Shown piece after piece: positions 16,520-24,325 of a stretch of DNA of 40,699 nt. The notes beneath the pieces were generated by a model. That model had not been told where the DNA came from, searched no databases, and saw only the letters and a program-made list of their open reading frames with translations. The position numbers and the translations under genes were made by a program. The DNA lies in assembly GCA_036986155.1 (NCBI GenBank), contig BTRA01000011.1, positions 1 through 40,699 on the forward strand. Reading direction: 5' to 3'. Source of the stretch: JACZXQ01 sp036986155. GTDB taxonomy: Bacteria > Gemmatimonadota > Gemmatimonadetes > Longimicrobiales > Gaopeijiaceae. Within the stretch, counting starts at the first letter, position 1, and every line of letters starts with the position of its first letter.

Positions 16520-18151
16520 TCACCGAACCATCCTGCCGACTCGTGACTTGAGGCCGGCGTCGGCGTAACCTGCGTTGGCCAGCAGATCACGCATCGCGGC
16601 GGCTTCTTCCTCCCCTTCATAGGCGCCTGCCAGCACCGAATAGATCGGCTGATCGGCGCCGTGCTGGGCAACTATGTAGGCGAAAACTCCCTGCGACTCG
16701 GCCCGAGCCACGAGCGCTCGCGCGGCCTCCACGTCGGACACGACGGCCAACTCGAAAGCCAGCGGAGTCCTCCGCACGATCCAGGCGTTTCTGTCGTCTC
16801 CGGCGGTTACCGAGTCGATACTGTCCCTCAAGGCTCTCGCCTCGTCCACTCCGGTGGCGACCGCAAGGAGGCGGTGGTAAGCGGTGCCACCGACGCGGAC
16901 CGGAGCCACTATGAACGCCACTCGGGGATGTCGACGGCCCAGTACCTCGGCGCGACGCCGCGCCGCTTGCGGATCGCGAAAGGATGCGAGGGCGAGCGAG
17001 TATTCGAGGGCCGGATCATCGTTCGAGGCGTCGTCGGCCGAGGCCGGCCGCGCAACCTCGGAGGTCGCCGGCTGTGTGGGAGTGGGTGTACCGGCCTCAC
17101 TCGCCTCCTTCACCCCCGACCCGTCGTCGGCCGAAGCGGGGGAGGCCGGCGCCGACGTCGCCGGAGGCGGCTCGTTCGACACGGCCGGCCCCGACCCCTC
17201 GGCGTCGGGCCATAGGATCCAGATCGTAAGTAGCACTATGACGCCGATAGTGAGCCCCGCGAGGGTTCGTCTCACCCCAGACGCAAGAGTCGACCCGAAG
17301 CCACCGCCCCCGAAGGCAACCTGTGTGGCCGGCTCGTCGGGGGTGGGGGAGCTCGGTTCTTCTTGGACCAGTTCCACCAGGTCGGGTTCCACCAGGTCCG
17401 GTTCCTTGGGCGTGGCACCCACCGGGGAGGGTTCATCTGACAAGGGCAACTCGACCAGGAGCTCTTCGAGACCCCCGGATAACGGTTCCGCAGCGCCTGG
17501 AGGCGTCTCTGAGGGATCGGGCTCATCCACCGGAGGCTCCGGTGCCACATGCGTCGGTTCAAGGGCAGGTGGTTGCAGTACCGCCCCAACCCGTGTCGCC
17601 ACCTCTGGCGGCAGGTCGACCGCGCCGGACGCACTCAAGACAAACACTGTACCCGAGGCTTCCAAGATCTGCCCGAGGCCGGGCACGTGCTTGTCGGCAA
17701 AGAAGAATACGGTCGCACCCACCTCCGCGAAGCCGGCGATTAGGCCCTCCCAACCAACGTCTCCGACCACTGGCGGAGCTTCGGCGTCGGCGGGACATGC
17801 CGGCGCGAACAAGAAGCTTCCCGCCACCACCGAGCGAACGACCTCCTGGAGTCGAACCTGCCTCAGGATGACGTCGGCCAGGTTCGGAGAAGCCGGCTCG
17901 CCAAGCAGGTCATGGAGAATAGGCGAGCGGAAGCAGACGTCGCCCAGGAACACTCGCTGACCCGAGTCACCCCAGGTTCTGGCGAGTTCGATCGCGGTCC
18001 GGCCAGCCCACACGCGATCAACACCGCCTGAAAGAAACAGGGTGACAACTCCCCCGCTGGCGCCTTGGGGAAAAGCGCCGGGTCCCACCTCGTCTGGCAC
18101 GGCGCCAGACTTGGGATCGAAACGTAACTGCGGAGGGCCGTCCCCGGTCAT
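16520..18151 (-). CDS. Pseudo-ParA/BY-kinase domain, membrane span and SPOR-like protein B
   Basis: A 543-residue paralogue of the next gene downstream. Both begin with an FDPxxGAVP motif and share RxWGxSGxxVxLxD and a following RxP...LG block; here it reads ARTWGDSGQRVFLGDVCFRS, then LADVILRQV and GSFLFAPACPA. The Walker A site is replaced by LSGGVDRVWAGRTAIELA, so nucleotide binding is doubtful. A proline/glutamate-rich linker leads to a membrane span at about 296-315 and a second Pro/Ala/Ser linker. Two SPOR-like repeats close the protein (EYSLALASFRDPQAARRRAE and FELAVVSDVEAARALVARAE). The gap to the paralogue downstream is 139 bases. It most likely arose by tandem duplication and divergence. 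No function is known to me. Confidence 0.68.
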   Translation of the reverse strand: MTGDGPPQLRFDPKSGAVPDEVGPGAFPQGASGGVVTLFLSGGVDRVWAGRTAIELARTWGDSGQRVFLGDVCFRSPILHDLLGEPASPNLADVILRQVRLQEVVRSVVAGSFLFAPACPADAEAPPVVGDVGWEGLIAGFAEVGATVFFFADKHVPGLGQILEASGTVFVLSASGAVDLPPEVATRVGAVLQPPALEPTHVAPEPPVDEPDPSETPPGAAEPLSGGLEELLVELPLSDEPSPVGATPKEPDLVEPDLVELVQEEPSSPTPDEPATQVAFGGGGFGSTLASGVRRTLAGLTIGVIVLLTIWILWPDAEGSGPAVSNEPPPATSAPASPASADDGSGVKEASEAGTPTPTQPATSEVARPASADDASNDDPALEYSLALASFRDPQAARRRAEVLGRRHPRVAFIVAPVRVGGTAYHRLLAVATGVDEARALRDSIDSVTAGDDRNAWIVRRTPLAFELAVVSDVEAARALVARAESQGVFAYIVAQHGADQPIYSVLAGAYEGEEEAAAMRDLLANAGYADAGLKSRVGRMVR

Positions 18152-18282
18152 AAGCAGCTACACCGCAGGCAACGCCGGTGCGATGGACCTCCACTTCCAG
18201 AGTGTCGTCGGCAATCGGCACAAAGCAGCGTGCCGTCTCGAGCAGAAGGTACTAGCAGGCCAGGGGCCTTGTAAACAGGCTT

Positions 18283-18654
18283 CTAAGGCTCGAACTGGGC
18301 TTGCGGTGCATCCCCCCAGAGCATTTCCAGTTGGTAGAACTCGCGCGCCGAATGATGGAACACGTGAACCACGAAGTCCACGTAGTCGATCAGGACCCAG
18401 CGGCCTCCCTGCCTCCCCTCGATGTGCTCCGGGCGGACGCCCTCCTTCTTGAGCTCATCGATAACGTGGTCCGCCACCGCCTTGACCTGCACGTCGGACA
18501 TACCTGAGGCAATGACGAAAAAGTCGGTTGCCGACGAAAGTCCCCTTAGGTCCAGAGCCACCACGTCGACCGCCTTGAGCTCGCCCGCGAGTACACAGGC
18601 CCGTCCCACTTCCGATGGGAAGTCCACAGATTTCGACTGCGGTGCTGAAGTCAT
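18283..18654 (-). CDS. rsfS: Ribosome silencing factor RsfS
   Basis: Iojap/YbeB family protein of 123 residues that binds ribosomal protein uL14 and blocks joining of the subunits when nutrients are scarce. The family core is clear: DVVALDLRGLSSATDFFVIA, then VADHVIDELKKEGVRPEHIE, then GGRWVLIDYVDFVVHVFHH and REFYQLEMLWGDA. It starts ten bases after the rplI stop. This places it at the end of the ribosomal S6/S18-L9 cluster rather than with nadD, its more common neighbour. Confidence 0.96.
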   Translation of the reverse strand: MTSAPQSKSVDFPSEVGRACVLAGELKAVDVVALDLRGLSSATDFFVIASGMSDVQVKAVADHVIDELKKEGVRPEHIEGRQGGRWVLIDYVDFVVHVFHHSAREFYQLEMLWGDAPQAQFEP

Positions 18655-18664
18655 TAGGAGACCG

Positions 18665-19120
18665 TCAATCGTCCATACGCTCGGTGCGCACCTCTACAGA
18701 GACCTCCACCTGCGCATGGAAGCGGATCGGGACCTCGAAGGCTCCGAGTTGTTTGATCGGCTCGTCCAGCACGATCTGCCTTCGATCAATCTCGAAGTCC
18801 AGGTCCCCCTGGTTCAGCTTGTCGGTGATATCGGCGTTGGTAACCGAACCGAACAATTTCCCTTCCTCGCCGGCCTTTACCTGGAACGTCAGCGACAGCC
18901 CCTCGAGTTGCGAGGCCCGCCTCCGGGCCTCCAGGTAGTCGTGCTTCGCCACCTCCTCGGCACGGGCCTGTTCGACCTCCAAACGGCGTAGGTTCTTCTC
19001 ACTCGCCGCATAAGCCAGACCTTGAGGAATGAGGTAGTTACGGGCGTAGCCATCCTTGACATCTACGACCTCACCGGACTCCCCGAGCTTTTCCACGGCC
19101 GTTCTAAGAATCAACTTCAT
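18665..19120 (-). CDS. rplI: 50S ribosomal protein bL9
   Basis: Large-subunit protein of 151 residues that binds 23S rRNA near the L1 stalk. The N-terminal domain has MKLILRTAVEKLGESGEVVD and KDGYARNYLIPQGLAYAAS, the signature of bL9. A long connecting helix (RRLEVEQARAEEVAKHDYLE) leads to the C-terminal domain with AGEEGKLFGSVTNADI. It is placed after the S6/S18 gene and the DUF2232 gene, the usual order in many bacteria. Confidence 0.97.
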   Translation of the reverse strand: MKLILRTAVEKLGESGEVVDVKDGYARNYLIPQGLAYAASEKNLRRLEVEQARAEEVAKHDYLEARRRASQLEGLSLTFQVKAGEEGKLFGSVTNADITDKLNQGDLDFEIDRRQIVLDEPIKQLGAFEVPIRFHAQVEVSVEVRTERMDD

Positions 19121-19126
19121 GAAGAC

Positions 19127-20092
19127 TCAACCTCCTCGACCTTCGTTGTCGCCCACCAAAGTTTCAACACGGGACCTGAGATCCAGCCACGTGTCACCCA
19201 ATCCGACTACCAACGCTCCCAAGAACAGAAGCGGACCCAGTAACAACACACCAAACACCACGAGGATGAATCCCATCAGGGACAGGCCCCCGCTCAAGAA
19301 CACGACTACGGCAGCCCCGCGCATCGCGTAAAGACCTCCCATGAACACCACAATGTTCGTGCCCGCCCGTTCAGCCGCTTCGGTCGACCCCAAACCCAAA
19401 ACGACCAAGCCCCCGATGAACAACCACACCAGATGGTCGTTGAACCGAAAGTCGCGTAAGGGGCCGACGCCCTTGTCGTTCCCCAAGGCGAGCCGCACAT
19501 AGCCCCACCACGCCACTCCGAGCGCAGCCAGGGAAGAAAGTCCCAGCAAAGCCGGGAACGCCCGGCTATGCTGTTCAGCCGACCGATAGGCCGCGGTCAC
19601 CAAACGCTCCGGCAGCTGTGCCCCGGGATCCCCAAAGAGGCGGGCCATGCCGGCCAACGCGCTCATTGTGGCACCAGTACCATTCATGATTCGCTGCGTC
19701 ACAAGCCAGTCGACGTACGCCCAGTTCCCCGGCTGGGCCTCGAAAAAAACCACCAGAGTCGTGAACGTACCTAGCACCGCACCGAACGCCCGCGAAAAAA
19801 AACCCAAAGCGGGCCATCTCAGCGTAATGGCCACAAACCACCCTGCCAAAAGGACGGCCCATCCGCGCTCCAGGTACCAGATCGCATCCCTCGGCAATCC
19901 GCCGATGGCTACCGCGATGGCCAGCCCTGTGACCACCAAGGCGGCCATGCGGCGAGTGCCAAGGCTGACGGATAGGGCGATGAAGGGAATCGCGATCATG
20001 CTCGCAATGCTGCTGACCCCAAGCAAGGGGCCGACCAACAGCAATCCGGCAACGCGATGCCATCCTCGCCCAGACCGGGGCGCGTCCTCCAT
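19127..20092 (-). CDS. DUF2232 (YybS-like) multi-pass membrane protein
   Basis: A 321-residue membrane protein with about eight hydrophobic segments, starting with VAGLLLVGPLLGVSSIASMI and including VVFGVLLLGPLLFLGALVVG near the C terminus. Its composition and its place between rpsR and rplI match the YybS/DUF2232 family, which is found at this position in Bacillus and other phyla. The function of the family is not established. It starts 22 bases after the S6-S18 stop and ends six bases before rplI, so it is clearly part of the ribosomal operon. Confidence 0.75.
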   Translation of the reverse strand: MEDAPRSGRGWHRVAGLLLVGPLLGVSSIASMIAIPFIALSVSLGTRRMAALVVTGLAIAVAIGGLPRDAIWYLERGWAVLLAGWFVAITLRWPALGFFSRAFGAVLGTFTTLVVFFEAQPGNWAYVDWLVTQRIMNGTGATMSALAGMARLFGDPGAQLPERLVTAAYRSAEQHSRAFPALLGLSSLAALGVAWWGYVRLALGNDKGVGPLRDFRFNDHLVWLFIGGLVVLGLGSTEAAERAGTNIVVFMGGLYAMRGAAVVVFLSGGLSLMGFILVVFGVLLLGPLLFLGALVVGLGDTWLDLRSRVETLVGDNEGRGG

Positions 20093-20114
20093 AGATCCGA
20101 ATCCGGCTTCGTCG

Positions 20115-20822
20115 TTAGGCGTCGTGGTCCCTGACGTACGGAACGAGGGCCAAGTATCGGGCGCGCTTGATCGCTCGGCCCAACTGGCGCTGGAAGCCGG
20201 CCGTCACCTTGGTGGTGCGCTTCGGCAAGATCTTGCCTTGCTCGGTCATGAACTGCGACAACGTCGAAACGTCCTTGTAGTTCAGTTGTTCTACAGGGGG
20301 GCCCTCGACTCTGCGACGACGTCCACGCCCTCCGCTGAACTCCGGTGGCCTGTCGCTATCGGTAGCCTTGGGGCCTTCGTCATCGGACTCCTCGCCCTCT
20401 TCGGACTCCCCACGGGCCTCCGGCACTACTTCAGGGGCGGGCGCCGGCCGTCTACGATGATCGTCATCGTCATCGTCATCGAAATCCGCGCCCGGGCGCA
20501 CGGGCCGGAACGTCGACAGCCCGGACGTCGGCTCCCCTTCGTTCAGCACGAGGAGGTAGCGAAGAACATCGTCGTCCAGGGTGAGCGCACGCTCGTACTC
20601 AGGCAACGAATCGGCGGATGCCCGAAAATGGGACACCACGTAATAGCCGGTTCTGCTCTTCTGGATGGGGTACGCCATCTGGCGGGTGCCCCAGTGATCG
20701 ACGGCAGCCACCTCGGCCCCGTCGCCCGCGGTTACGAGTGCGTGGAGCGCCGTGAGCTTCTCGTTGACCGCGGCCTCATCGAGGTCCGCGTTGAAGATGT
20801 AGACTACCTCGTAGAGACGCAT
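20115..20822 (-). CDS. rpsF-rpsR: Fused 30S ribosomal proteins bS6 and bS18
   Basis: One 235-residue open frame encodes both small-subunit proteins. Residues 1-95 are bS6 (MRLYEVVYIFNADLDE, then GTRQMAYPIQKSRTGYYVV). Residues about 96-165 are an acidic, disordered linker with a run of seven Asp (115-121) and an E/S/D-rich part. Residues about 166-235 are bS18 (LNYKDVSTLSQFMTEQGKIL, then GFQRQLGRAIKRARYLALVP). No stop lies between them, and the linker has no ATG; one GTG in it has no ribosome site. The bS18 part lacks the N-terminal cysteines of zinc-binding S18. The ATG at 20820-20822 has a strong GGGAGG upstream. In the ribosome the two proteins touch each other on the platform, so a fusion is structurally plausible. 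ssb, often found between them, is absent. Confidence 0.9.
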   Translation of the reverse strand: MRLYEVVYIFNADLDEAAVNEKLTALHALVTAGDGAEVAAVDHWGTRQMAYPIQKSRTGYYVVSHFRASADSLPEYERALTLDDDVLRYLLVLNEGEPTSGLSTFRPVRPGADFDDDDDDDHRRRPAPAPEVVPEARGESEEGEESDDEGPKATDSDRPPEFSGGRGRRRRVEGPPVEQLNYKDVSTLSQFMTEQGKILPKRTTKVTAGFQRQLGRAIKRARYLALVPYVRDHDA

Positions 20823-20857
20823 AGCGTCCTCCCTCGGTCCGTCGTTCAGAACGGGCC

Positions 20858-20872
20858 CCGCCACCATGGCGG
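20858..20872 (-). promoter_or_regulatory. Hairpin in the rpsF-rpsR leader
   Basis: CCGCCA and TGGCGG form a 6-base-pair stem with a 3-base loop, about 35 bases upstream of the S6-S18 start. In many bacteria the S6:S18 complex binds a structured rpsF leader to repress its own synthesis; I cannot confirm that this hairpin has the required CCG-bulge motif. A TATATT at 20897-20892 could be the -10 box of a local promoter, but no good -35 box is visible. Confidence 0.3.
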
Positions 20873-20911
20873 AGCAGGATGAAAGCCTTTCAATATATGG
20901 ATTCGGGCCCC

Positions 20912-22111
20912 TTAGAGAAGGGCTCCGTGCAGCGCGTCGATAAGTATTGGATAGCGCCCGAAGCTCCAACGGGCCTCGTCGAGGTCCAGCCGCTCTCGGT
21001 TGGTGTGGGCGTAGCGCTCCTCTCCCGGAGCGAAGCCCACAGTGGGAATCCCGTGCACGCCACAGCTCCAGCCTCCGTCGGTGGCGAACGCCCATGGGCG
21101 AACATCGGAAGGGCCGGCCTCGTCCCGCCGTCCCACGGCCTGTGCGGCCGCCCTCACGATGGGGTCGTCCGCATCCATCACGAATCCTGGTGTAAACAGC
21201 GAACGCTCGGAAGTGATCCCGGTGTAGGTCGTCTGGGGCTGCGCTGCCATTCGGACCTCCACGGTGAGTCCATCAGGCAGGTCCGGAAGCTCGGCACGCA
21301 CGGCCGCATCGACACTCTGCTCCATCCATTCGTGAGTCGCCCCCGGCAACACCCGCCAGTCCACCACCACAGTGACCTTATCGGGGATCACGTTACGGCT
21401 CTCGGGAAGCACGTCCACTCCCGTAGCCACCAGAGTCGAACGGCCGAGCACCGGGTGTTCTGCCTGGGTCGCGGCGAGCTTATGGACGGCCGACAGCACG
21501 GCGGGCACCAGGTCCAACGCGTTCGTAGCCCTCGAGGGGACGCTGGCGTGTCCCGCCAGACCATGGATGACGACCTCTACCTCGCCCCGGCCCCGATGGC
21601 CGATGCACACGTCGCCGTGAGTCGACTCGCCGATGACAATGGCTCCGGGTGCCACTCCCGAGTCCAGGAGCCGCTGCATGCCAAGACCACCACGTTCCTC
21701 GAATACGGTGTGGGCGACGATAATGTCGCCTCGCGCTCGACCCATGAGTGTGGCCGCCGCATACGTCTGGAGCGCCAGGGGGCCCTTGATATCCATGGCG
21801 CCACGCCCGTGGAGGAACCCCTTCTCGACCGTGCCCGAAAAAGGTGGGAACTCCCACTCGGAGTGGTCACCCTCGGCGACCACGTCCAGGTGGCAGTTGA
21901 GTAGGACGCTGGGCGCGTCCCCGGTGCCCCTTACGACTCCAATCACGTTCCCGACGTCGTCCGTGCCCACGTCCTCGAAGCCCAGCGTCTCGTACTCCTC
22001 AATGACGCGGCGAGCCACCTCCTCTTCCTCCCCGGAGGGCGAGGGGATCCGGATGAGGTCCTGCGCAAATGCGAGCGCGTTCTCGAACGTGGGCTCGCGG
22101 CCGCTTTCCAT
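20912..22111 (-). CDS. M20 family metallopeptidase (ArgE/DapE/YgeY-like)
   Basis: A 399-residue cytoplasmic zinc hydrolase. Two-metal ligands can be placed at the histidine of LLNCHLDVVAEGD, the aspartate of LHGRGAMDIKGPLA, the glutamates of HTVFEERGG and VIGESTHGD, and the histidine of ERYAHTNRERL. The dimerisation domain sits in the middle, starting at GRGEVEVVIHGLAGHASVPS. The family removes acyl or amino-acid groups, for example from acetylornithine or succinyl-diaminopimelate. This member looks nearest to the YgeY-like group, but the substrate cannot be read from sequence. It starts 25 bases after hppA. Confidence 0.88.
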   Translation of the reverse strand: MESGREPTFENALAFAQDLIRIPSPSGEEEEVARRVIEEYETLGFEDVGTDDVGNVIGVVRGTGDAPSVLLNCHLDVVAEGDHSEWEFPPFSGTVEKGFLHGRGAMDIKGPLALQTYAAATLMGRARGDIIVAHTVFEERGGLGMQRLLDSGVAPGAIVIGESTHGDVCIGHRGRGEVEVVIHGLAGHASVPSRATNALDLVPAVLSAVHKLAATQAEHPVLGRSTLVATGVDVLPESRNVIPDKVTVVVDWRVLPGATHEWMEQSVDAAVRAELPDLPDGLTVEVRMAAQPQTTYTGITSERSLFTPGFVMDADDPIVRAAAQAVGRRDEAGPSDVRPWAFATDGGWSCGVHGIPTVGFAPGEERYAHTNRERLDLDEARWSFGRYPILIDALHGALL

Positions 22112-22136
22112 TATGCGGACATGCTCCTAGAGGCCC

Positions 22137-24251
22137 CTACCCAAACAGCCCCTGAACGAAGTCCATGATCATCGACGTACCATCGAGGTCGATCCCGTGC
22201 ACCTTTACGAACCACGGCGCCAGCACCAACGACACCACGCTCATCAGCTTGATCAGGATGTTGAGAGACGGGCCCGACGTGTCCTTGAATGGGTCGCCGA
22301 CGGTGTCGCCCACGACTGCAGCCTTATGGGCATCCGAGCCCTTCCCACCCAGTGCGCCGCCCTCGATGTATTTCTTCGCGTTATCCCATGCACCGCCGGC
22401 ATTGGCCATGAAAAGAGCCATCAGGACGCCGCTCACCATGGAACCTGCAAGCAGGCCGCCGAGCGCCTCGACGCCGAGGAAGTAACCAACGATCACCGGC
22501 GCGAGGATGGCGGTGACACCCGGAAGAATCATCTCCCGAAGAGCCGCCTGGGTCGAGATGTCGATACAACGGGCCGAGTCCGGCTTGGCGGTGCCCTCCA
22601 TGATGCCCGGGATTTCGCGGAACTGCCTTCGCACCTCCTCCACCATTCCCTGAGCTGCCCGTCCCACAGCCGTCATCGTGAGCGCAGCCACGAAGAACGG
22701 CAGCATACCACCCAGGAACAGTCCGATGACCACCAGGGGGTTGATGAGGTTGATGCCCGTTTCCCTCAGGCCGACGTTTGCCGCGTAGGCCGAGAACAGG
22801 GCCAGGGCCGTGAGCGCAGCCGACCCGATGGCGAAGCCCTTGCCCTGCGCCGCAGTCGTGTTGCCGATGGCGTCCAGGGAATCGGTGATCGCCCGTGTCT
22901 CCTCGCCCAAGCCGCTCATCTCGCTGATGCCGCCAGCGTTGTCCGCAATCGGCCCGTAGGCGTCCACCGACATGGTCACGCCCACCGTAGCCAACATGCC
23001 CACGGCCGCGATACCAATGCCATAGAGGCCGGCAAACTGGAACGAGAGCCAAATAGCGAGCGTGATCAGGATCACGGGGATCGCCGTCGACTCCATCCCG
23101 ACGGCCAGGCCGGTGATGAGGTTCGTACCCGCACCTGTCTGGCTAGCATCGGCTATCCTCCGGATAGGTGCTGCGGCCGTGTAATACTCCGTCACGAGGC
23201 CGATGGCGATCCCCACCAGTGTGCCAGAGAGAATAGCCACCCAGGGACCGATGGCGGGAAGCGTCCGCCCAGCCGCTGTGATCACCCGGAAGTCCATTCC
23301 TCGCACGACGAAGTACATGGCCGCGAGGAAAACCACGGCAGCCACGAACGTGACGTTGCGAAGTGCGGCCGCCGGATCGCTCCGCTCGAACATCTTCATC
23401 ATGCCGATACCGATCAGCGAGGCGAGCAGACCCACCACGACGGTGAGTATGGGAAGGGCCACGGCGCTGGCCGTATGGGTGGTCATGCCCGCCGTGGCGC
23501 CGATCGCGATCGTGGCGATGATCGAACCTACATAGGATTCGAAGATGTCGGCTCCCATACCGGCGACATCCCCCACGTTGTCACCCACGTTGTCGGCGAT
23601 AGTGGCCGGATTCCGAGGGTCGTCTTCGGGGATTCCCGCCTCGACCTTACCGACCAGGTCGGCGCCAACGTCGGCGGCCTTGGTGAAGATCCCCCCCCCT
23701 ACACGGGCAAACAGCGCGATCGAACTCGCGCCCATCGCGAAGCCGGAGATGATCCGGGCGAAACGGGCATGCTCCGAGGCGGCGATCGCTCCCGCTCCGT
23801 AAAGCCAGTAAAAGCCTCCGATTCCGATGAGTCCCAGAGCCGCCACGCTGAGGCCCATGACCGAGCCGCCGAAGAACGCCACACGGAGCGCCTTACCCTG
23901 ACCTTCGTCGTTCGCGGCCGCGGACGTTCTCACGTTCGCGCGCGTTGCGGACTTCATGCCGAAGAACCCGGCGAAGACCGAGCAGAGGGCCCCCGTCACG
24001 TAGGCGATCGCCGTCAAGCCAGTAGTAGCCCACGCGAGCAGCGCCGTGACGATGAGCACGAACACAGCCAAGACCGAGTACTCGCGCTTCAAGAAGGCCA
24101 TCGCCCCGTCATGGATCTGCTCCGCAATCTCGTTCATCAGATCGGATCCGGACGGCTGGTTCTTCACGTAGCGGTAAATGACGCCAGCAGTCACGAGACC
24201 TACCGCGCCGACGGCCCATGCCCAGGCGGCCCAAGTCACGAAATCGCCCAT
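22137..24251 (-). CDS. hppA: Membrane-bound ion-pumping pyrophosphatase
   Basis: A 704-residue polytopic pump that uses pyrophosphate hydrolysis to move H+ or Na+ out of the cell. The catalytic motif DVGADLVGKVE is at residues 194-204, followed by EDDPRNPATIADNVGDNVGD. GNTTAAQGKGFAIGSAALT at 463-481 has Ala where K+-independent enzymes have Lys, so K+ dependence is expected. Glu238 in ADIFESYVGS is at the position of the Thermotoga Na+-pump glutamate rather than four residues later as in plant H+ pumps. Na+ or mixed Na+/H+ transport is therefore likely, as an inference. It sits between pth and the M20 peptidase. Confidence 0.96.
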   Translation of the reverse strand: MGDFVTWAAWAWAVGAVGLVTAGVIYRYVKNQPSGSDLMNEIAEQIHDGAMAFLKREYSVLAVFVLIVTALLAWATTGLTAIAYVTGALCSVFAGFFGMKSATRANVRTSAAANDEGQGKALRVAFFGGSVMGLSVAALGLIGIGGFYWLYGAGAIAASEHARFARIISGFAMGASSIALFARVGGGIFTKAADVGADLVGKVEAGIPEDDPRNPATIADNVGDNVGDVAGMGADIFESYVGSIIATIAIGATAGMTTHTASAVALPILTVVVGLLASLIGIGMMKMFERSDPAAALRNVTFVAAVVFLAAMYFVVRGMDFRVITAAGRTLPAIGPWVAILSGTLVGIAIGLVTEYYTAAAPIRRIADASQTGAGTNLITGLAVGMESTAIPVILITLAIWLSFQFAGLYGIGIAAVGMLATVGVTMSVDAYGPIADNAGGISEMSGLGEETRAITDSLDAIGNTTAAQGKGFAIGSAALTALALFSAYAANVGLRETGINLINPLVVIGLFLGGMLPFFVAALTMTAVGRAAQGMVEEVRRQFREIPGIMEGTAKPDSARCIDISTQAALREMILPGVTAILAPVIVGYFLGVEALGGLLAGSMVSGVLMALFMANAGGAWDNAKKYIEGGALGGKGSDAHKAAVVGDTVGDPFKDTSGPSLNILIKLMSVVSLVLAPWFVKVHGIDLDGTSMIMDFVQGLFG

Positions 24252-24325
24252 AAACGATGCTTACCTTTTCTAGGATTAGAACGACTGTCGATGAGGGCCT
24301 GGCCATTGAACATCCGTCCGGATGC

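Noticed and set aside
18018..18221. A minus-strand frame starting with GTG across the gap between rsfS and SPOR protein B
   Set aside because: It runs into the coding part of SPOR protein B in another frame, and its later half is arginine-rich shadow sequence.
18255..18275. TTTACA box upstream of SPOR protein B as a promoter
   Set aside because: The -35 match is good, but the only TA-rich hexamer downstream (TAGTAC) is at a 15-base spacing and matches poorly.
20330..20500. A possible separate start for rpsR inside the linker
   Set aside because: There is no ATG in the linker; the one GTG (in the EVVPE codons) has no ribosome site, and no stop codon closes the S6 part.
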